From NCBI RefSeq assembly GCF_030655195.1, contig NZ_JAURWA010000136.1, positions 44,921 through 108,920 of the forward strand: a stretch of DNA of 64,000 nt, in the 5' to 3' direction. The translations under genes were made by a program, and so were the position numbers. The number at the start of each line of letters is the position of its first letter. Within the stretch, counting starts at the first letter, position 1. Shown here one piece after another: positions 7,292 through 14,744 of this stretch. The notes below the pieces were generated by a model that had not been told where the DNA came from, ran no database searches, and was given only the letters and a program-made list of their open reading frames with translations. This DNA comes from Patulibacter sp. Its GTDB lineage: Bacteria > Actinomycetota > Thermoleophilia > Solirubrobacterales > Solirubrobacteraceae.

Positions 7292-9436
7292 TTGCCCGCC
7301 GTCCGCTTCCCCTTCTCCGCCCTCGTCGGACAGGACGACCTGCGTCGCGCGCTGCTGATCAACGCCGTCGCACCCGACGTGGGCGGGGTGCTCGTCCGCG
7401 GCGAGCGCGGGACGGCGAAGACCACCGCCGTCCGGGCCCTCGAGGCGCTCCTGCCGCCCGTCGACGGTCGGCCCGCGCCGCTGGTCGAGCTGCCCGTCGG
7501 CGCCACGGTGGACCGGGTCGTCGGCACGCTGGACCTCGAGCGCGCGCTGCAGGGCGGCGAGGCGGTCCTGCAGCCCGGCCTGATGGCCCGCGCCCACCGG
7601 GGGATCCTCTACGTCGACGAGGTCAACCTCCTGGGCGACCACCTCGTCGACGTGCTGCTCGACGCCGCCGCGCAGGGCGAGGCCGTCGTCGAGCGCGACG
7701 GCGTCTCCGCCCGCCACCCCGCGCGCTTCGTCCTGGTCGGCACGATGAACCCGGAGGAGGGCGACCTGCGGCCGCAGCTGCTGGACCGCTTCGGGCTGTC
7801 GGTCACCGTCGCCGGCTCGACCGACCCGGCCGTCCGCGCCGAGGTCGTCCGGCGGCGCCTGGCGTTCGAGGCCGACCCCGCCGCCTTCGCCGCCCGCCAC
7901 CGCGAGCAGGAGGAGGCGACCGCCCTACGCATCGCCGCCGCGGCGGAGCGCCTGCCCGGCGTCGTGCTCGGCGACCGGATGCTGCGGCTCATCACTGGCG
8001 CGTGCGCGCGCCTGGGCGTCGACGGGATGCGCGCCGACCTCGTCGCCGCCCGCTGCTCCCGCGCGATCGCGGCGCTCGAGGGGCGCGACGACGTCGAGGA
8101 GCAGGACGTCCACGAGGCGATGCTGCTGACCCTCCCCCATCGCCGCCGCCGCGGGCCGCTCGACCCGCCGGGCCTCGAGCCCGAGGAGCTCGACGACGCC
8201 CTGCGGCAGGCGCGCGACGACGACCCGGGCGAGCCCGACCCGGACGACGGGCCGGACGGCGACGGCGGACCGGACGGCGGCTCCGACGGCGGGCCCGGCG
8301 ACGGGGCCGGATCGGACGGGCCGGGAGCCGCCGCGGCGGGCGGTCCTCCCCCGGGCGGACCCGACGGACCGGGTCGCGGGGACGCACCCTCCTCCGACGG
8401 CGGCGGCGCGCCCGGCCGGGAGCCGCAGGACGCTGGCGACGACGCGACGTCCGGCGCCGCCGACGGGTCCGACGGCGCCGCCCGGGACGGCGCGCAGGAC
8501 CCCGACGGCGACGCGCCGGGCACCGACCCCGCCGGACGGCAGCAGGCCGCCCCGCCCACGGGCCGGGACCGTCCCTTCTCCCCCGGCGCGGCGGCCGGCG
8601 AGCGCACGGACGCCCCCGCGGGCGGCGGCTCGGGCGCCGGGGTCGGCTCGCTGCTGCACCTCTCCGGCCGGGGACGCGGCGGCGTCGCGGGTCGCCGGGG
8701 CCGCACGTCCGGCGAGCACGGCCAGGCCGTCGACGTCCGGCCGCGCGAGCACGACACGGACGACCTGGCGATCGCCGCGACGCTGCGGGCCGCGGCGCTG
8801 CGCGGCGCGACCCGGTCCCCCGGGGCCGACCGCCCCCGCACCCTCGACGTCCGCCCCGAGGACCACCGCACCCCCGTCCGGGCCGGACGGGAGGGGACCC
8901 TCGTGGTCTTCTGCGTCGACGCCTCCGGGTCGATGGGCGCCCGCAGGCGGATGGCGGCGGTGAAGGCCGCGGCGCTGGGGCTGCTGATGGACGCCTACCA
9001 GCGCCGCGACCGCGTGGCCCTGATCGCGTTCCGGGGGCGCGAGGCCGAGGTCGTGCTGCCGCCGACCGGGTCCGTGGAGCGGGCCGCCGACCGCCTCGCG
9101 CGCCTGGCCACCGGCGGGGGCACGCCGCTGGCGGCCGGTCTCGACGCCGCGTCCACGCTGATCGCCGCCCACCGCCTGCGCGATCCGGAGCGCCGGTCCC
9201 TCTGCGTCGTCGTCACCGACGGCCGGGCCTCCGGCGGCAAGGTCGGCCTGGCCGCCGCCGTGCGCGCCGCGACCCGGCTCGGCCGCACCGCCGACGGCGT
9301 CGTCCTCTTCGACAGCGAGCAGGGACGCGTGCGCCTCGGTCTCGGGCGGGTCGTCGCGGACGCCGCGGGCGCACGGCTCCTGCCCGTCGACGTGCTCACG
9401 GGCGGGGCGACCACGCCCGGCCGGGTGGCCGCGTGA
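7292..9436 (+). CDS. fused AAA+/VWA metal chelatase subunit (ChlI-ChlD/BchD-like), cobalamin context
   Basis: A 714-aa protein joining both accessory parts of a class I Mg/Co chelatase: an AAA+ ATPase domain (Walker A GERGTAKTT at ~37-45, Walker B ILYVDE at ~105-110) and a VWA domain with MIDAS motif DASGSMG (~543-549). Between them lies a ~200-residue Asp/Pro/Gly-rich disordered linker, as in BchD. Such fusions work with CobN to insert cobalt into hydrogenobyrinate diamide; no CobN is in this window. The TTG start lies 10 nt after TAGCGT (7276-7281). The stop overlaps the next gene (GTGA), and the next two genes are also cobalamin-related. Confidence 0.88.
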   Translation: MPAVRFPFSALVGQDDLRRALLINAVAPDVGGVLVRGERGTAKTTAVRALEALLPPVDGRPAPLVELPVGATVDRVVGTLDLERALQGGEAVLQPGLMARAHRGILYVDEVNLLGDHLVDVLLDAAAQGEAVVERDGVSARHPARFVLVGTMNPEEGDLRPQLLDRFGLSVTVAGSTDPAVRAEVVRRRLAFEADPAAFAARHREQEEATALRIAAAAERLPGVVLGDRMLRLITGACARLGVDGMRADLVAARCSRAIAALEGRDDVEEQDVHEAMLLTLPHRRRRGPLDPPGLEPEELDDALRQARDDDPGEPDPDDGPDGDGGPDGGSDGGPGDGAGSDGPGAAAAGGPPPGGPDGPGRGDAPSSDGGGAPGREPQDAGDDATSGAADGSDGAARDGAQDPDGDAPGTDPAGRQQAAPPTGRDRPFSPGAAAGERTDAPAGGGSGAGVGSLLHLSGRGRGGVAGRRGRTSGEHGQAVDVRPREHDTDDLAIAATLRAAALRGATRSPGADRPRTLDVRPEDHRTPVRAGREGTLVVFCVDASGSMGARRRMAAVKAAALGLLMDAYQRRDRVALIAFRGREAEVVLPPTGSVERAADRLARLATGGGTPLAAGLDAASTLIAAHRLRDPERRSLCVVVTDGRASGGKVGLAAAVRAATRLGRTADGVVLFDSEQGRVRLGLGRVVADAAGARLLPVDVLTGGATTPGRVAA

Positions 9437-10047
9437 GCACCGCGGCGGACCGGGCCCGGCCGGTGGTCGCGATCGCCGGCGGTCCCGTGCTGCTCGACCC
9501 CGCGCGCGAGCTGCGCGACGCCCTGACGACCCTCGGCGCGGCCGTCGCGGTCGTCGACCTCGCCGCCGACCACGCCCTGCCGCCGGGCACGGTCGCCCTC
9601 GTGCTCGGCGACGGCGCCCCCGTGCCGTTCGCCGAGGCGCTCGCCGCCAACGGGGCGATGCGCGACGCCATCGTCGCGCTGCACCGCGCCGGCGCACCGA
9701 TCGTCGCCGAGGGCGCCGGGGTCGCCGTGCTCGCCGCCTCCCTGGACGGCCACCCGATGTGCGACCTGCTGGCCGCGACCGCCCGGCCCGGCCCGGGCGG
9801 CGTTCCGGGCTCCGTCGAGCTGGTCGCCGCCTCGGACGGCCCGCTGCACGACGCCGGCGAGCGGCGCCACGGTCGCCCGTCCGCGGCGATCGCGCTGGAC
9901 TCGGGGGCGGGCAGCGCTCCCGCCTGGACCGTCGGCCGTCGCCCCGAGGGCTGGGCGGCCCCGGGGCTGCACGCCAGCCTCGTCGTCGTCGGCTGGACCC
10001 TGGAGCGGGCTCGACGCCTGCTCGCGTCGGCGGGAGTGCCGCGATGA
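9433..10047 (+). CDS. stand-alone CobB glutamine-amidotransferase-like domain, predicted catalytically dead
   Basis: A 204-aa protein resembling only the C-terminal amidotransferase half of cobyrinate a,c-diamide synthase: VVAIAGGP at the domain start, VALVLGDG, FAEALAANGAMRDAI, then IVAEGAGVAVLAASLDGHPMC. In active CobB/CbiA the nucleophile is the Cys of an AECGG-type motif; here that position is Gly94 (AEGAG), and the GHEFH-type His motif is replaced by RRHGRPSAA. Glutaminase activity is therefore unlikely. It overlaps the chelatase gene before it and cobM after it by 4 bp each, so it is made with both. A complete CobB begins at 63220, so this is an extra copy with perhaps a binding or scaffold role. 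Confidence 0.75.
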   Translation: MSTAADRARPVVAIAGGPVLLDPARELRDALTTLGAAVAVVDLAADHALPPGTVALVLGDGAPVPFAEALAANGAMRDAIVALHRAGAPIVAEGAGVAVLAASLDGHPMCDLLAATARPGPGGVPGSVELVAASDGPLHDAGERRHGRPSAAIALDSGAGSAPAWTVGRRPEGWAAPGLHASLVVVGWTLERARRLLASAGVPR

Positions 10048-11006
10048 GCACGGAGCACGACACCGACGCCGCCGAGGCGGGCGACCTCGAGGGCGGCCGC
10101 GTCGTCTTCGTCGGCGCCGGGCCCGGCGCCGCGGACCTGATCACCCTGCGCGGCGCGCGGGCGCTGGGCGAGGCCGACGTCGTCGTCTGGCCGCGCAGCC
10201 TCGTCCCGCCCGAGGTCATGGAGCACGCCCGCGAGGACGCCGAGGTGCTCACGAGCGACGACCACACGCTCGAGGACGTGATCCAGCTGTTCGCGCGCGC
10301 CAAGCGGGAGGGCCTGACCGTCTGCCGCCTGCAGTCGGGGGACCCGGCGATCTACGCGACGCTGCACGAGCAGATCAACGCGTGCCGGCGGATGGACCTG
10401 CCCTACGAGATCGTGCCGGGCGTCGGCTCGCTGTCGGCGATGGCCGCGGCGCTCGGTCAGGAGCTGACGGTCCCCGAGGTCGCGCAGTCGCTCATCCTCA
10501 CCCGCCGCGCGGTCCGCGTCCCGATGCCGGAGAACGAGCGGCTGCAGGAGCTCGCCGGACACGGGACGACGATGGCGCTCTACCTGTCGGTCCGCCGGCC
10601 CCGTGAGCTCGTCGCGGACCTGCTCGCCGGCGGCTACGCGCCGGACAGCCCGGTCGCCATCGGCTACCGCGTCTCGTGGCCCGACGAGGTGGTCCTGCGC
10701 TGCCGCCTGGACGAGCTCGCGGCGACGCTGAAGGAGCACCGGATCACGACGCAGGCGCTGATCATCCTGGGCCCGGCGCTGGCGACGGGCGAGGAGGAGC
10801 GCCGCTCCCACGTCTACCGCCCGAACTACGGCCACCGCTACCGGCGGCTGGGCAGCCCCAAGCGGTACAAGGACGCCGGCGGGGACGGCCGGGTGGCCGG
10901 CGGCGGCCCGGCGACCGGCGGCGACGCGGCGGCCCGCGCGACGACGGACGACGGTGCGGCGGCGGGGACGGGGACGGCCGCCGACGGGTCGCCCGGCCCG
11001 GCCTGA
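10044..11006 (+). CDS. cobM: precorrin-4 C11-methyltransferase
   Basis: A 320-aa tetrapyrrole methylase of the cobalamin pathway, adding the C-11 methyl group from SAM to precorrin-4. Motifs: VVFVGAGPGAADLITLRGARAL near the N-terminus, VCRLQSGDPAIYATLHEQ for the second conserved block, PYEIVPGVGSLSAMAAALGQELT, and the late RVSWPDE and ITTQALIILGPAL. The order and the QELTVPE sequence match CobM/CbiF rather than CobJ or CobI. Only the last ~50 residues (Gly/Ala-rich) extend beyond the family. The ATG overlaps the previous stop (ATGA), making it the third gene of a coupled operon. Confidence 0.93.
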   Translation: MSTEHDTDAAEAGDLEGGRVVFVGAGPGAADLITLRGARALGEADVVVWPRSLVPPEVMEHAREDAEVLTSDDHTLEDVIQLFARAKREGLTVCRLQSGDPAIYATLHEQINACRRMDLPYEIVPGVGSLSAMAAALGQELTVPEVAQSLILTRRAVRVPMPENERLQELAGHGTTMALYLSVRRPRELVADLLAGGYAPDSPVAIGYRVSWPDEVVLRCRLDELAATLKEHRITTQALIILGPALATGEEERRSHVYRPNYGHRYRRLGSPKRYKDAGGDGRVAGGGPATGGDAAARATTDDGAAAGTGTAADGSPGPA

Positions 11007-11113
11007 TCACCGGACGGCGGCGCCTGCGGTCGCCATGGCCTTCGCCGGACCGCCCCGGCGACGGGCCGCCCGTGCCCACGGCCCCCCGGGACGCCCCCGG
11101 TAGCGTCCCGCCG

Positions 11114-12667
11114 ATGAACGACTCCGCCGTCGGACTGCCCGTCGTCACCACCCGCGCCGGCGCGCTGCGCGGGGTCGTCGCCGACGGGGTCGCGTCGTTC
11201 AAGGGGATCCCCTACGCCGCACCGCCGACGGGGCCCCTGCGGTTCGCCGAGCCCGCGCCCGTGCCCGCGTGGGACGGGGTCCGCGACGCCTCCGCGTACG
11301 GGCCGACGCCGCCCAAGCCCCGCTACCTCCCGCCGTTCGACACGATGCTCAGCGACCCGATCATCCCGGGCGAGGGCGTGCTGAACCTGAACGTCTGGAC
11401 GCCCGCCCCGCGGGTCGCCGGCGGGTCGGACGGGGCGGGCGACGGGCCGCTCCCCGTCCTCGTCTGGATCCACGGCGGCGCGTTCCGCGGCGGGACCGGG
11501 GCGGTCGGCGTCTACGACGGGAGCGCGTTCGCCCGCGACGGCGTCGTCTGTGTGACGATCAACTACCGGCTCGGGATGGACGGCTTCGGTCTGCTGCCCG
11601 ACGCGCCGCACAACCGCGGGCTGCTCGACCAGATCGCCGCCCTGCGGTGGGTGCGGGACGAGATCGCCGCGTTCGGGGGCGACCCCGGTCGCGTGACGAT
11701 CGCCGGGGAGTCGGCCGGCGCGATGAGCGCGGTGACGCTGCTGGCGTCGCCCGAGGCCAGCGGCCTGTTCCACGGCGTCATCGCGCAGAGCGGCGCCGGG
11801 CACCACGTCCAGTCCGTGCAGAGCGCGACCCGGGTGGCCGAGGAGCTCGGCCGTCGCCTCGGCGTCGAGCCCACCGCCGCGGGCTTCGCGACCGTCCCGA
11901 TCGACGACTTCATCGCCGCGCAGCTGCAGCTGGGGACCGAGGTCTCGACGACCGACCGCCTCGGCTGGGGCGAGGTCGGCCTCGACGGCATGGCGTACGA
12001 GCCGGTGGTCGACGGCCGGGTCGTCCCGCGTCGCCCGATCGACGCGCTCGCCGACGCGTCCGGCGAGGACGCCGTCACGGACGACCGCGTCCCCGCGGTC
12101 CCCGTCCTGATCGGCGCGAACTCCCAGGAGTACCGCTTCTGGCTGGCGCCGCTGGGGATGCTCGACCAGGTCACCGCGGACGCGCTGCCGTTCGCCGGGG
12201 ACGCCTACCGGCTGCCCGCCGAGAGCGCCGCGGTCTACGCCGACGCGCCGACCCCCGGCGACGGGCTCGAGGCGCTGATCTCCGACTGGTTCTTCCGGAT
12301 CCCCGCGATCCGCGTGGCCGAGGCCCGCTGGGGCGGTCCGGCGGCGACGCACGTCTACGAGTTCCGCTGGGGCTCGCCGCAGCTCGACGGGACCCTCGGC
12401 GCCGCGCACGCCGTCGAGATCGCCTTCGCGTTCGACACGACGCGGGTGGAGAGCGGCTGGGGCATGATCGGCCCGGACGCCCCGGAGGCCCTGGCCGCGG
12501 AGATGCACGCGGCGTGGGTCGCCTTCGCCCGCGACGGCGATCCGGGCTGGCCGGCGTACGAGCCGCGACGCCGTGCGGTGCGGGTCTTCGGCGGCCCGGA
12601 GGGCGAGGGCGCCGTCGAGGACGACCCGCACGGCCCCCGACGCGAGGTCTGGGACGGGCTGCGCTGA
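11114..12667 (+). CDS. type B carboxylesterase
   Basis: A 517-aa alpha/beta-hydrolase of the cholinesterase/carboxylesterase family. The oxyanion hole motif IHGGAFRGG, the nucleophile elbow GESAGAMS and the N-terminal FKGIPYAAPP are typical. A late acidic member and the catalytic His (LGAAHAVEIAFAF region) are also visible. There is no signal peptide, so it should be cytosolic and act on small carboxylic esters. TAGCGT 7 nt before the ATG supports this start and an independent leaderless promoter, separating it from the cobM operon. Confidence 0.9.
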   Translation: MNDSAVGLPVVTTRAGALRGVVADGVASFKGIPYAAPPTGPLRFAEPAPVPAWDGVRDASAYGPTPPKPRYLPPFDTMLSDPIIPGEGVLNLNVWTPAPRVAGGSDGAGDGPLPVLVWIHGGAFRGGTGAVGVYDGSAFARDGVVCVTINYRLGMDGFGLLPDAPHNRGLLDQIAALRWVRDEIAAFGGDPGRVTIAGESAGAMSAVTLLASPEASGLFHGVIAQSGAGHHVQSVQSATRVAEELGRRLGVEPTAAGFATVPIDDFIAAQLQLGTEVSTTDRLGWGEVGLDGMAYEPVVDGRVVPRRPIDALADASGEDAVTDDRVPAVPVLIGANSQEYRFWLAPLGMLDQVTADALPFAGDAYRLPAESAAVYADAPTPGDGLEALISDWFFRIPAIRVAEARWGGPAATHVYEFRWGSPQLDGTLGAAHAVEIAFAFDTTRVESGWGMIGPDAPEALAAEMHAAWVAFARDGDPGWPAYEPRRRAVRVFGGPEGEGAVEDDPHGPRREVWDGLR

Positions 12668-12713
12668 CGCGTACGGTGCCCCCCGACGCCGCGCACGTCT
12701 CTACGCTGCAGCG

Positions 12714-13508
12714 ATGCGTGTGCCTGCCGTCGTCCCCGGTGCCGCGGCGGCCTGCGCCGTCGCGCTCGCGGGATGCGGCGCCGACGAGGACGTCCGGACG
12801 GTCACGGTGACCGCCCCGAACGCCGCCTCGAGGCCCTCGTCCGTCCCCGAACCACCGACGTCCACCGCCGCGTCACGGCCGACGGCCACCACGACCCGCA
12901 CGCGGTCGACCGTCGCCACGACCACCGCGCCGCCGACCCGCACGGTCAGCGTCCCGACGACGGTGACCACGAGCGCGCCTCGGCCGACGCCCCGCCGGCC
13001 GACGCCGCCGGCCGAGGAGGACGCCGACCTGGTCGGCGGCACGATGGTCGCCTCCGGTCGGATGACCGGCACGGGCTACACGGTGCGGGTGCCGACCGGC
13101 TGGAACGACGGGGCCCGGCGCTACGAGGGCAGCGGCGTCGCGTTCGACCTGACCTACGTGAAGGGCCGCGGCAGCGGGGTGGCGTCGAACATCCTCATCG
13201 TCCGGACCCCCGACCGCCTCGCGAGGCGCCGTGACGCGGTGCAGCTGCGCGACGTCCTGCGCCGTCGGCTCGAGGCCGAGGCGGGCGGCGCCGAGGTCGA
13301 CGTCGGTCCCCGGCTGACGGTCGACGGCGAGGCCGCCGTCAGCTTCGCGGCCCTGCGCCGGATCGGCCCGACCACGGTGCTGCAGCGCCGCGTCGCGGTG
13401 GTGCGCGACGGCGCGGTGTTCACGATCGCCCTGAACGCCAAGCGCGCGACAGCCGACGAGGACGTCCGGGTCTTCGCTGCGTTCCTGCGCTCCTGGCGCT
13501 GGCGGTAG
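12714..13508 (+). CDS. putative lipoprotein with Thr/Pro-rich linker, paralogue A
   Basis: A 264-aa exported protein. The N-terminus is a lipoprotein signal (MRVPAVVPG, hydrophobic core, lipobox LAGC with Cys at about residue 20). A Thr/Ser/Pro-rich linker (~30-105) is followed by a globular domain beginning TGTGYTVRVPTGWND, also found in the next gene, with segments like NILIVR and LRDVLRRRLEAEAGG. It resembles actinobacterial surface lipoproteins of unknown function with a PsbP/Mog1-like fold, an inference from the GYTVRVPTGW start. TACGCT stands 6 nt before the ATG. Confidence 0.75.
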   Translation: MRVPAVVPGAAAACAVALAGCGADEDVRTVTVTAPNAASRPSSVPEPPTSTAASRPTATTTRTRSTVATTTAPPTRTVSVPTTVTTSAPRPTPRRPTPPAEEDADLVGGTMVASGRMTGTGYTVRVPTGWNDGARRYEGSGVAFDLTYVKGRGSGVASNILIVRTPDRLARRRDAVQLRDVLRRRLEAEAGGAEVDVGPRLTVDGEAAVSFAALRRIGPTTVLQRRVAVVRDGAVFTIALNAKRATADEDVRVFAAFLRSWRWR

Positions 13509-13633
13509 CGCGGGCGCGGCGGTGTCCTGCCCGGGGGCGGGACGCGCGATGGCGGGTGCCCATCGGCCAGCCCGGGGGCGATCGGACGCCCGACCCCCTG
13601 GCGCCCCGCCGGGTGTGGCCGTACCCTGACGCG

Positions 13634-14248
13634 ATGCGCGTGCACCCTCTCGTCCCCGGGCTGGCCGTCGGCCTCGTCCTCGCCCTCGGCGGCTGCGGCT
13701 CCGACGACGAGGAGACCACCACCTCCGCGTCGACCGGGACGACGGCGGCGCAGAGCGCCAGCACGACGGCCTCCGGCGCGACGTCCGGCACGGAGATCAC
13801 CGGCACCGGGTACCGCACGACGGTCCCCCAGGGCTGGCAGGACGCCTCGGCGCGCACCGCCGGCACCGCGATCCGGATCGACAAGACCTACGCCGAGCCC
13901 GGCACGAGCGCGAGCGAGTTCGCGGCCAACGTCGTGATCATCCGCGAGAACCCGGCGAGCCTGAAGGGCGTGAAGATCGAGCAGCTCGAGAAGCAGCTCC
14001 GCGAGCAGGCCGCCACCTCGCTGTCGGCCCCCGTCCCCGACGCCGAGGATCCGCTGAAGCTCGACGGCGACGACGCGGTGCGGTGGACGCTACGGCGCAC
14101 GCAGGGCGACCAGGAGCTCGTGCAGCGCCAGATCGCGTCGATCCACGACGACGCGCTCTACACCGTGACCGTCTCGACCGCCGCGGACGACGACGCCGAC
14201 GGCGAGCAGCACGCGCAGACCATCATCGACGGGTGGAAGTGGGAGTAG
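13634..14248 (+). CDS. putative lipoprotein, paralogue B
   Basis: A 204-aa lipoprotein (lipobox LGGC at about residue 21) with a short Ser/Thr-rich linker and the same domain as its upstream neighbour: TGTGYRTTVPQGWQDAS, ANVVIIRENP, then a pair rich in Glu/Lys (IEQLEKQLREQAA) and VRWTLRRTQGDQELVQRQIASI. The order of elements matches paralogue A, so the two arose by tandem duplication but have diverged widely. TACCCT stands 6 nt before the ATG, giving it its own promoter. Likely anchored to the outer face of the cell membrane; function unknown. Confidence 0.75.
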   Translation: MRVHPLVPGLAVGLVLALGGCGSDDEETTTSASTGTTAAQSASTTASGATSGTEITGTGYRTTVPQGWQDASARTAGTAIRIDKTYAEPGTSASEFAANVVIIRENPASLKGVKIEQLEKQLREQAATSLSAPVPDAEDPLKLDGDDAVRWTLRRTQGDQELVQRQIASIHDDALYTVTVSTAADDDADGEQHAQTIIDGWKWE

Positions 14249-14295
14249 GACCGGGCCGCGAATGACGGCCCGATCCACGGGGTAATCGAGGGACG

Positions 14296-14323
14296 CCTCG
14301 CCGCGCGACGTCGCGCGGCGAGG
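14296..14323. repeat. 28-bp perfect palindrome
   Basis: Every base of 14296-14323 pairs with its mirror image (CCTCGCCGCG at the left end, CGCGGCGAGG at the right, centre ACGT). Flanking GGGGTAAT and ATCACCCC could extend the stem. It lies in the leader region of the next gene, 29 nt before its ATG, and after the stop of lipoprotein B, so it could be a terminator for the latter or a regulatory stem or protein site for the former. Confidence 0.6.
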
Positions 14324-14352
14324 GCATCACCCCCTCCATCGAGGAGTGCCCC

Positions 14353-14694
14353 ATGCCGCCCAACGGCGTCAAGCCCGGCTCCAAGCGCGCCCGGCAGTTC
14401 GAGAAGATCAAGCAGTCGGTGCAGGAGCAGGGCAGGAGCGAGTCGGTGGCCGAGGAGATCGCGGCCCGCACCGTCAACAAGGAGCGCGCCCGCGCCGGCG
14501 AGTCCGACGAGGCGTCGAAGACCTCGCTCGACGACAAGAGCTCGGGGGAGCGCGGAGGCGAGCGCTCCGGCACCGACCGGCCCAAGGGCCGGACCCGCAA
14601 GCAGCTCTACGCCGAGGCCAAGCGGCTGGGCGTCGACGGCCGGTCGACCATGAGCAAGGCGCAGCTGCAGAAGGCCGTCGACGGCCGGAAGTAG
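14353..14694 (+). CDS. small basic protein with Rho-N/SAP-like C-terminal motif
   Basis: A 113-aa, highly charged protein. The first half (RARQFEKIKQSVQEQG, VAEEIAARTVNKERA) is the pattern of small actinobacterial proteins often labelled plasmid stabilisation protein. The end (TRKQLYAEAKRLGVDGRSTMSKAQL) looks like the Rho-termination-factor N-terminal or SAP helix-extended-loop-helix motif, suggesting nucleic-acid binding. A good Shine-Dalgarno (GAGGAG) 7 nt before the ATG sets the start, in contrast to the leaderless neighbours, and the 28-bp palindrome lies just upstream. Function not established. Confidence 0.8.
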   Translation: MPPNGVKPGSKRARQFEKIKQSVQEQGRSESVAEEIAARTVNKERARAGESDEASKTSLDDKSSGERGGERSGTDRPKGRTRKQLYAEAKRLGVDGRSTMSKAQLQKAVDGRK

Positions 14695-14744
14695 GCGGCG
14701 GCCCCCGCGTCGATCGCCACGGTGGGCCGTGGCAGGATGACGCG

